In this document: piece after piece, positions 57,031-64,000 of the stretch
Layout: the number at the start of each line of letters is the position of its first letter
Position numbering within the stretch: position 1 is the stretch's first letter
Origin: Posidonia oceanica
Taxonomy: Eukaryota; Streptophyta; Magnoliopsida; Alismatales; Posidoniaceae
Direction of reading: 5' to 3'
Assembly: GCA_037176725.1 (NCBI GenBank)
Contig: JAZBRS010000026.1
Coordinates: 147,819,501-147,883,500 of the forward strand
DNA length: 64,000 nucleotides
Translations under genes and position numbers: made by a program
The notes under the pieces: model-generated
Databases searched by the model: none
Seen by the model: only the letters and a program-made list of their open reading frames with translations
What the model was told of the DNA's origin: nothing

Positions 57031-58575
57031 TCCGTGCGGATGGTGTCCCGCCTGCTTGCTTCCTCGGGCGAGGACAAGCCCTGCTTGGCTCTGTGCGGAC
57101 AGTGCCCCTGTCTGTTTCCTCGTGCGAGGATCAGACCCGCTTGCTTCCTCGGGTGAGGACAAGCCTTGCGCAGCTCCGTGCGGATGGAGTTTCCCTGTTT
57201 CCTCGGGCGAGGATCAGGCCTGCTTATTCCTCGGCCAAGGATAAGCATATGCGTGCCCTGCTTGCTTCCTCGGGCGAGGACAAGCTCTTCTCGGACCCCG
57301 TATGCTCGGAGTCCTTCCTTGTATCCTCGTACGAGGATCAGCCCTTGCGTGGCTTTGCTCCGTGCGGACGACGCCCACACTTGCCCTCCTCCTTTCTTTT
57401 CTTGCTTGCTTCCTCGGGCGAGGACAAGCCCTTTTCCCTTCTTCCTTGCTTCCTCAGGCGAGGATAAGCCTTTTTCTTTTTACGTGACTTCGCTCCGTGC
57501 GGATGGGGTCCCGCTTGCTTCCTTCCTCGGGCGAGGACAAGCCTCTTTCTTCTTGCCTTCTGCGCGATTCTGCTCCGTGCAGATGGGGTCCCGCCTGCTT
57601 GCTTCCTTGGGCGAGGACAAGCACTTTTCCTTTTCTTGCTTGCTTCCTTGTGCGAGGACAAGCCCCCTTACGACTTCGCTTTGTGTGGACGAAGTCCCTC
57701 TTGTTTCCTCGGGCGAGGATCAGGCCCGCTTGCTTCCCCAGCTGGGGACGAGCCTTTGGGTGACTTCGCTCCGTGCGGACGAAGTCCCCTGTCTGTTTCC
57801 TCGGGCGAGGGTCAGATTGCTGCTTGCTTCCTCGGGCGAGGGTCAGATTGCTGCTTGCTTCCTCAGGCGAGGAAAAGCCCCCCTTGGATTCCGTCCACGC
57901 GGAATCCCTCGCTTGCTTCCTCGGGCGAGGACAAGCCTTTGCCGTCTCCGTCCGCATGGAGACCACGCTTGCTTCCTCGGGTGAGGACAAGCTCTTCTTG
58001 GACCCCGTATGCTCGGAGTCCTGCCCTGTATCCTCGTGCGAGGATCAGCCCTTGCGTGGTTTCGCTCCGTGCGGACGATGCCCACGCTTGCCTGCCCCCT
58101 TTCTCCTTTCTTGCTTGCTTCCTCGGGCGAGGACAAGCTCTTCTCGGACACCGTATGCTCAGAGTCCTGCCCTGTATCCTCATTCGAGGACCAGCCCTTG
58201 CGTGGCTTCGCTCCGTGTGGACGATGCCCATGCCTGCTACCCCCTTTCTTCTTTCTTGCTTGCTTCCTCGGGCGAGGACAAGCTCTTCTCGGACCCCGTA
58301 TGCTCGGTGTCCTACCTTGTATCCTCATGCGAGGATCAGCCCTTGCGTGGCTTCGCTCTATGCAGACGATGCCTACGCTTGCCTGCCCCCTTTCTTTCTT
58401 TCTTGCTTGCTTCCTTGGGTGAGGACAAGCTCTTCTCGAACCCCGTATGTTTGGAGTCCTTCCCTGTATCCTCATGCGAGGATCAGCCCTTGCGCGGCTT
58501 CTCTCCGTGCGAACGATGCCTACGCTTGCTTTCCCCCTTTCTCTTTCTTGCTTGTTTCCTCGGGCGAGGACAAGT
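57031..58575 (+). repeat. E2 hairpin array built on CCTCGGGCGAGG and TCCGTGCGGA
   Basis: More than 25 short palindromic hairpins of class I (CCTCGGGCGAGG and variants such as CCTCGTACGAGG at 57324-57335 and CCCCAGCTGGGG at 57736-57747), usually followed by ACAAGC or ATCAGC, alternate with class II hairpins (core TCCGTGCGGA, often extended by GACTTCG/CGAAGTC). From 57967 on, units of about 146 bp repeat in tandem, with starts near 57967, 58113, 58258, 58406 and 58549. The long reading frames (272-364 codons) through it arise from the GC-rich repeat and show no domain. Confidence 0.85.
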
Positions 58576-59030
58576 TGCTTCTGTTCCCCTGCAGGTTGGC
58601 AGCCCTAACTGCTCGGTTGACAGCCGTCCAATTGTCTAAACCCCCTTTGCTTGTTGGGCTAGCAGCCCTAACAGCTCGGATGCCAAGCCCGTCAGTCTTG
58701 TCAGGCGTCCCTCTTGTGAGCTCGGACTAATCCCTGAACTCATGCATTGCATTGTATCTTTCTTTGCATCTCTCCTACATCAACATCGCATTCTTTTACT
58801 AACAGCATTGCATGGTAAGTAATTGCAATGGCATGCATTGCATCAGCACTAGCGCGTATTGCATCAGCACCTGCTTTTGCATCTGCATCTGCATTGTGGC
58901 TCTGAGTCATGATTTCTGGTGCATCCGCTGGGTAAATGACTCACGCCTACAGCAATTTTGCGCTCCTGCCGGCATCAGGTAGGGTGTCTTGTCAACCCTG
59001 AGCAGCAGTCTCACTACGCTTGACCTCGTT
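58576..59030 (+). other. E2 3' untranslated region before the polypurine tract
   Basis: Contains two hairpin-2-type sites with the CCCTAA loop (GGCAGCCCTAACTGCTCGG at 58594-58612; a second near 58657-58675), then TGCAT-rich DNA and a segment shared with E1 and E3 (GGTAGGGTGTCTTGTCAACCC region). No gene. Confidence 0.65.
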
Positions 59031-59044
59031 CAGGGAGGGGCATC
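59031..59044 (+). other. E2 polypurine tract
   Basis: CAGGGAGGGGCATC immediately precedes the 3' LTR start TGTAGACACC at 59045. The same string precedes the E1 3' LTR. Confidence 0.87.
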
Positions 59045-62000
59045 TGTAGACACCCCATTTTGACAGCCTGAAAGTTGGTTTTCTCTCCTGCAGGCTCGCG
59101 TGGACTCTGGAATGGCACTCTCCTTTTTGACTAACCCATTTCTGCCCCAAAACCAAGCCTAAAACCTCACCTAAACCCTCAAAGCCTTAACCCAAGCCTT
59201 TTACACATTTTTAAACCCTTTTAAAGCCCAAGCCCATTACAGCATTTTCCAACAAGGTGTGTTGTACGCTGGAACAGGTAGCGTCCAACGTTGGACGCGT
59301 CCTGTGCTAGCATCCAACGTTGGACGCCTCCTGCTCTAGCGTCCAATGGCTCGGTTGCAGCAGCGGCTGCTTTGCCCCCTTCGGCTCATCGCCCGTCCAC
59401 TCCACCGCCTCCCCGCACTTACTACCCGTCCCCTCTTGCACTCCAAGCCACCCACTAGCTGCCAAGGCCGAGTAACTCCTCTGCCACGGCGTCTTCTCGG
59501 CCTCAACCTGTTTCTGCTCTCTCCCGCTCTCACTGACTTCTGCCGCTTCTGTTAGCCACTGCCACGACTTTGCCAGCCTTCTGACGAAGCCCACGCCTCC
59601 TCTTGACAACCCACATGGCCTCCACATACTTAGAAGCCTGTGCCATCACCTGCAATTGCCTGCAATTCCCTCTGCAATCCACTGCCAATGCACTTGAACC
59701 CATGCACCCACTTCACAAAATAGCAACCTTCACGCCTTTGCACCAGTTACCACACGAACCCAAGAGAGAATTCACCACCTCCGAGAGCAAGAGTGAACTC
59801 CCACCTTGCCTCTCGACCTTTTGCCGACCTCTCCCATGCTTCCAGCTAGCCGTGCAACCTCACCGGAGTCGGCTTGCCATAAGCTTCCGCAGCGCCGGGC
59901 AATAAGGTCAAATCGCCGTTCCAGGCCGTGCACAGGTTGGCTTTCAATCCCAATAGCTCATGCATGCTAGCTTGAGTGTTTCTCTGCATTTTCCTTGCGT
60001 TTTTGCACAACACACACCCCTCCTCGCCTTGGCTTTCCGGCCACGAGGAGGAGGAGGTGGGTGGAGCAATCCACCCGCCTAATTTCGGCACCAAGCATAC
60101 CACCATGCTTGTTATCGATCACCCTTGCTTATTAGCTAGTTTATTTGAAGTTTTGAATCCATTTGGCCGCTTCGCTCGGCCGGAAGGAAGTTCAGTGTGT
60201 TGGATGCCCAAGCTGGTGCGTCCAACGTTGGACGTGGCAGTGGCTAGCGTCCAACACCTTGTTTGCTTTGCTTTTGCTCTAAAGTTTGCCATGCCTTGCT
60301 ATTGCTTGTTCTTTTGTAAACCCAAGTTGCATACCTTCCTTACATGTCTTCAGATGCTATGCAATGTTTGCTTTTTGTTTTGATCATGTCTGGAATCACT
60401 TTGCATGCCTTAGTGCTATCTGCTGTTTGCTTGCGTTGGATGCCTGGGTGAGCCGCGTCGAACATTGGACGCTGGTTCATCCAGCGTCCAACATGTCTGT
60501 TAGTCCCATCTTGCTGCCATGCTTGCACCTTGCCTATTTTGGATGTCTATACATGATCTATGCATGCTTAGAGATGCCTGGCCTCTATGGCAACCATGCT
60601 TAGGATTGCTAATGTCCTCTTGAGTTGCATGCTATTTTTCTTAGCTTTTCTATCTTTTATTCCTATGCATGTTCTTCCTTTCTTGATATGAATGTTTCTT
60701 CTTGCTCGGGCATGTCATCAGTATGTTTGCATGCATGTTAGTGGGGTTTAGAGCTGAGCTCCCTTTTAGTGCAGGTAATTTTGCATGTTGCAGTCATTGG
60801 ACACCGGAGGCTTCAGCGTCCAACGTTGGACACTGCTGCCTCCAGCGTCTAACGGCTCTACTCCTCTGTTTTGTTTTTAGCTTTGCATAATGCTCTGATC
60901 TCTCTTGCTTGCATGATTCCTGTGTTTATATGCATGCTTAGCCTTCGTTGCAATTATTCCATAGCTTCTTTAGATTGTATGCTATTTATTTGCAAGTTTT
61001 TTGTCTGTTTGTGCCTCCCAGTGTGTTGTACGCTGCTGATTTTGGCGTCCAACATTGGACATTGGTTCAGCTCGCGTCCAATGCTCTGGTTGAGCTTTGA
61101 GTCTGGCACTTGTTGCAGGTAATGTTTCTTTGGTTTCTTTGGTGCTCTATGCTTGCATGCTTAGTCTATGCTTGTCTCCAGTAGCCCAAATGCATGCTCC
61201 CAATTTTGTATTTGCCATTTGTATGTTTTATTGCCTTGTTTTCTTCTATCCTGTGTTGGACGCCAGCCTCTCTGGCGTCTAACGTTGGACACCAAGCCCA
61301 CGGGTGTCCAACACCCTGCTTGCTTTGGTTCTTGATCTTAGCTTGCCCCTTGCTCTGAATCTGCTTCTGTTTGGCTCTCATGTTAGCCCTGCATGTCGTG
61401 CACCCATTTAGTTGCATTTTTGCACCTGTGTTGCATCCATATAGCTAGAATGCATCTTTTTCCAAAACTTGCATGCTGTCTGCCTCCAACAGGTGTTGGA
61501 CGCTAGCAATGGCAGCATCCAACATTGGACGCTGCTGTTGCCAGCGGCCAACGCTTGCAGTTGGCTTGACTTGGTTTTAAAATGCTGATCTTGTTTCGTT
61601 CACTGATTTTCGTGTTTTATCGCTCCTAATACCTACTGCAACCCCCATGCATGCTGCCTAACCCTTGTTTTGGCTTTGCACCTCGCTTTGCATTGCTTTC
61701 CGCGCCCCTACATCATTTTCCGTGCCCCTGCATTGTTTTCTGCGCCCCTGCATCGTTTTCCGCGCCCCTGCATTGTTTTCTGCGCCCCTGCATCGTTTTC
61801 TGCGCCTTTGCATTGTTTTCTGCACCCTTACATCGTTTTCTGTGCCTTTGCATTGGTTTCTGCGCCCCTATATCGTTTTCCGCACCTTTGCATTATTTTC
61901 CGCGCCCTTGCATTGTTTTTCGTGCCCCTACATTGTTTTCCGCCCCCTGCATCGTTTTCCACGCCCCTGCATCGTTTTCCACGCCTTGCATTGTTTTCTA

Positions 62001-62756
62001 CGCCCCTGCATTATTTTCCATGCCCCTGCATCGTTTTCCGCACCTTTGCATTGTTTTCCACGCTTTTGCCTCATTTTCCGTGCTTTCGCACCGTTTTCCG
62101 TGCCTACTTTGGTTTATCTTTTGCATGTCGTTTGCATTGCCTGGTTTTCCCCTCAGCTTTGTTTTATCGCCTGCATCTGCATTAGGGCTATCATGCTTAC
62201 TGCCTAGGAGTTCTCACGAACCAAGGTTCACCCGGTTTCGAACACTAGCAGCATTGCTGAGCACATAGATAGCACATTTAATTCCCATGCATGGTAAGCA
62301 GACATTCATTGCATTTAGGCATTAGGCTAGTATTTCCCTGCATTAGAGCGCGAGATTGCCTAAGAAAGGCCGACTCTTGGACGTATCGGGGGTGCCTAAC
62401 ACCTTCCCCGTGCGTAACAGGAGTCCTTGCCCTTTCACTTGGCCCGCATCGACCTTTCCTTCATCCTAGGCACGAGTCATAGCATAGCATCTCATTGCAT
62501 TGCATCCCTTTGTCCCCTCTTTGCATCCGGTTTTGCATGTCTTTTCATGCTTTACCCTCGGTTTTCCTTGTCTCCCAACTTAATAGACCTGGTGGTGACT
62601 TCGATTTGTCTTATCATTTTCTTTTTCTTCTTTTTGCCAGCGTTTCCGAGTCGAGTTTCTTCCCTCGGATCTTGCCGCATATAGTGAGCCTATTTTGATC
62701 AGTGCACGTGAGCTTTTGGCATCGTGCATGGACGATCAGAATTCAGGATTACTACA
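59045..62756 (+). repeat. E2 3' LTR (3712 bp, uninterrupted)
   Basis: It gives the empty-site sequence for E1 near 60122-60141. Seven double-hairpin modules: about 59262-59345 (expanded, three hairpins), 60198-60260, 60434-60496, 60795-60855, 61022-61085, 61254-61312 and 61493-61555. A 20-bp tandem array spans about 61685-62100. The shared LTR boxes and the terminal TTCAGGATTACTACA follow. The long frames at 61651-62268 are products of the 20-bp array. Confidence 0.93.
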
Positions 62757-62761
62757 CATTT
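62757..62761. other. Target-site duplication of E2, right copy (CATTT)
   Basis: Directly follows the 3' LTR terminal CA and matches 7527-7531. Confidence 0.92.
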
Positions 62762-62774
62762 ATTGGTTTTGTAG
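62762..62774 (+). promoter_or_regulatory. Candidate 3' splice site before E4 gag
   Basis: With the left flank restored the sequence is T-rich and ends TTTTGTAG, followed by GTAGGTGCGAG. E1 and E3 have TTTTGCAG followed by GTAGGTG at the same place. Confidence 0.4.
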
Positions 62775-62889
62775 GTAGGTGCGAGTTCCTTCAGCCAGGA
62801 TCTCGAGCGTCCCTCCGACAATAGCTCGCCTTAGGTCTCGTGTCCCTGTGTTCAGCCGCAGACCTGTTCGCACACGCTCGCTGTCCGTT

Positions 62890-64000
62890 ATGGCCCAGCA
62901 TATCGGTGAGTCCTCTTCCTTTTTGGCATCAGGGGAGATGCCGACTTTGGTCTCTCCTTCCCCTGCTTTGACGTCCCTTATCTCCTCTCCACTTTTGGTG
63001 CAGGAGACTTCCCAGCCTCTCTATTTGGAACAAGGGCACACCCCAGTCGATCTGGAGCTTGTCGCCGAGTTAACCGCAGTGACCGCCACTCGGGCTCTAG
63101 GAGCGTCGCCTTCTGTTCCATCCCAGGGCCTTCCCTCTCTGGAATCCAGCCTTTTGCAGCTACCTATTGCGGAGGATCTACTCCTATTCCTTCCTCAGTT
63201 TCCGTGCCCCCTTTGGCAGACACCCTTTTGCGTCCCGACCTGTCAGTCGATGATTTCCCTACCTCGCAAGCACAGCGTTTATTAGCTAAGGCCGATAGGC
63301 TGTGAAGCATGGCTTTTGCACTCGACCCAACTGCGGCCCGCTCTTCCCGTCCGACCCCTGAGGTTCCGATGCAGCCCCCTATGGCTCTGCAGGCTCACCA
63401 CTCTGCACTTCCACCCTCGTCATCGCCCCAGCTCCTCACGGCTCCGGTGATACGAGCACTTTATTTGCCTCCTGTGTCTGCACAACACTTTGCACAGCAT
63501 GCAACTCCTTCATTTGGTGGCCAGTCTTTTGGATTGGTAGGAGCACAGTAGCCCTCAGGCCCGTTGCCTGGCGCCATGCCAGTGCAACAGCTGCTGCTCC
63601 CTCGCACTACAGCTTACACTGCACAGCATACTATCTATCCATCTCCTTTGCATCAAGTTCAGACTTCTGCATACATATCATCGCACTTTACACCCTCGCA
63701 CGGGTATGCTAGCCCTCGTGCTACGACGCCAGGTGGCGTGACAGTGGATCCGGAGGAGCGCTTTCGCGCGACCCACACAGCATACGCTGTCCCTGCCTCT
63801 GCTGCACAACCATCGCCAGCAGCAGCTTCAGATGCCTTCCTCACTAGGTTGGATAATCTAGAAGAAACATTTCGTAAAGTGCAAGGCACGGACCGCCAGC
63901 CCTACCAATTCCGGGACCTCTGTCTCTTTCTAGAGGCCGCACTCCCTTTGAAGTTTCGCATCCCGACATTCGATAAATACAATGGTAGAGGCTGCCCCAT
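62890..64000 (+). pseudogene. gag: E4 gag (partial, one deletion and two stops)
   Basis: Starts MAQHIGESSSF at 62890, matching MAQHTDEPPSS of E1 and close to it over the Pro/Ser-rich N-terminal part. A missing base near 63139 shifts the frame (E1 has one base more in the CCTTCC..TCTC..GGAATCC stretch). In the continued frame TGA near 63303 replaces a CGA codon, and TAG at 63549-63551 follows GGAQ. The frame then continues through PGGVTVDPEERF and the start of the capsid-type domain (YQFRDLCLFLEAALPLKF) to the window edge. Whether pro-pol follows is not visible. Confidence 0.85.

Larger units (their letters stand above)
7532..62756 (+). mobile_element. E2: complete autonomous Tat/Ogre Ty3-gypsy retrotransposon (decayed, with two later insertions)
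   Basis: LTR termini TG...CA, target duplication CATTT, primer-binding site, gag, protease, reverse transcriptase, RNase H, second RNase H, integrase, accessory ORF, long 3' region, polypurine tract and 3' LTR are all present in order. Without E1 and E3 (and their 5-bp duplications) the element is about 22.7 kb, in the known size range of Ogre. Coding frames carry many stops and several frameshifts, so it is not functional. LTR divergence (11 differences over about 230 bp in one compared stretch) shows it is older than E1 and E3. Confidence 0.93.
2457..64000 (+). mobile_element. E4: Tat/Ogre element, 5' LTR, leader and start of gag; interrupted at 7532-62761
   Basis: The 5' LTR runs 2457-6544, the primer-binding site and leader 6545-7531, and gag resumes at 62762 after E2. 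The junction is proven by the E2 target duplication CATTT (7527-7531 and 62757-62761). Joining the flanks gives a leader to splice-acceptor to gag order that matches E1 and E3. The expected 5-bp duplication left of E4 is GCAGG (2452-2456); its partner lies beyond the right edge. E4 is inserted in E5 in the opposite orientation. Whether E4 is autonomous cannot be judged, because only gag is reached. Confidence 0.88.

Noticed and set aside
57031..58575. CRISPR-like array of short palindromic repeats
   Set aside because: Repeat and spacer lengths are irregular, spacers are themselves repeated, the context is a plant retrotransposon and there are no cas genes.
57166..58730. Long plus-strand reading frames of 272-364 codons and minus-strand frames of up to 210 codons
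   Set aside because: They run through the tandem hairpin array in several frames at once, encode repetitive strings (SSGEDKP, ASSGEDK) and have no domain or conserved start; open because of base composition.

Overview
The window is plant nuclear DNA made entirely of nested LTR retrotransposons of the Ty3/gypsy Tat/Ogre type. I found no host gene, tRNA or rRNA gene, and no CRISPR. The assignment rests on several traits seen together: very long LTRs (3.3-5.0 kb) starting TGTAGACACC; primer-binding sites of the form TGGCGACTCCGCTGGGGA directly after the LTR (the tRNA-Arg type typical of Ogre/Tat); a Gag with a C-x2-H-x4-H-x4-C knuckle; a protease followed by a G-patch-like segment; a reverse transcriptase with YVDD; two RNase H domains, the second of the plant aRNH type; and an accessory ORF resembling DUF7745/plant-mobile-domain proteins. 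This points to a flowering plant with a repeat-rich genome; the species cannot be told from the sequence.

Layout, outermost to innermost. Element E5 (minus strand, 1-2456, partial) is the 3' part of an autonomous element with its accessory ORF. Element E4 (plus strand, from 2457, running past the right edge) interrupts it: 5' LTR 2457-6544, leader 6545-7531, then its gag at 62890-64000. Element E2 (plus strand, 7532-62756, TSD CATTT) sits in the E4 leader. It is a complete but decayed autonomous element of about 22.7 kb once its own insertions are removed: 5' LTR in two parts (7532-8604 and 23495-26192), gag 27367-29724, pro-pol 29725-36121, accessory ORF 37620-38820, hairpin-rich 3' region 56503-59044, 3' LTR 59045-62756. 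Element E1 (minus strand, 8605-23489, TSD CTTAT) is inserted in the E2 5' LTR. Element E3 (minus strand, 38823-56497, TSD CTAGG) is inserted at the stop codon of the E2 accessory ORF. A small tRNA-type SINE (2621-2830) lies in the E4 LTR.

E1 and E3 are non-autonomous. Each has LTRs, a primer-binding site, a polypurine tract and a (broken) gag, but no protease, reverse transcriptase or integrase. They share one internal skeleton, yet E1 carries LTRs of the E2 type and E3 carries LTRs of the E4 type. LTR divergence agrees with the nesting: by eye about 3 differences in 550 bp for E1, 2 in 240 bp for E3 and 11 in 230 bp for E2.

The most unusual content is structural, not coding. There are tandem hairpin arrays whose stems change while pairing is kept and whose loops are constant (E1, E3, and single copies in E2); a second, unrelated hairpin array in E2 at 57031-58575; and double-hairpin modules centred on the palindrome GCGTCCAACGTTGGACGC repeated 7-9 times per LTR in E1 and E2. 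These shared cis-structures are the best candidates for an undescribed feature, for example packaging or dimerisation signals that the gag-only elements use to borrow the machinery of autonomous relatives.
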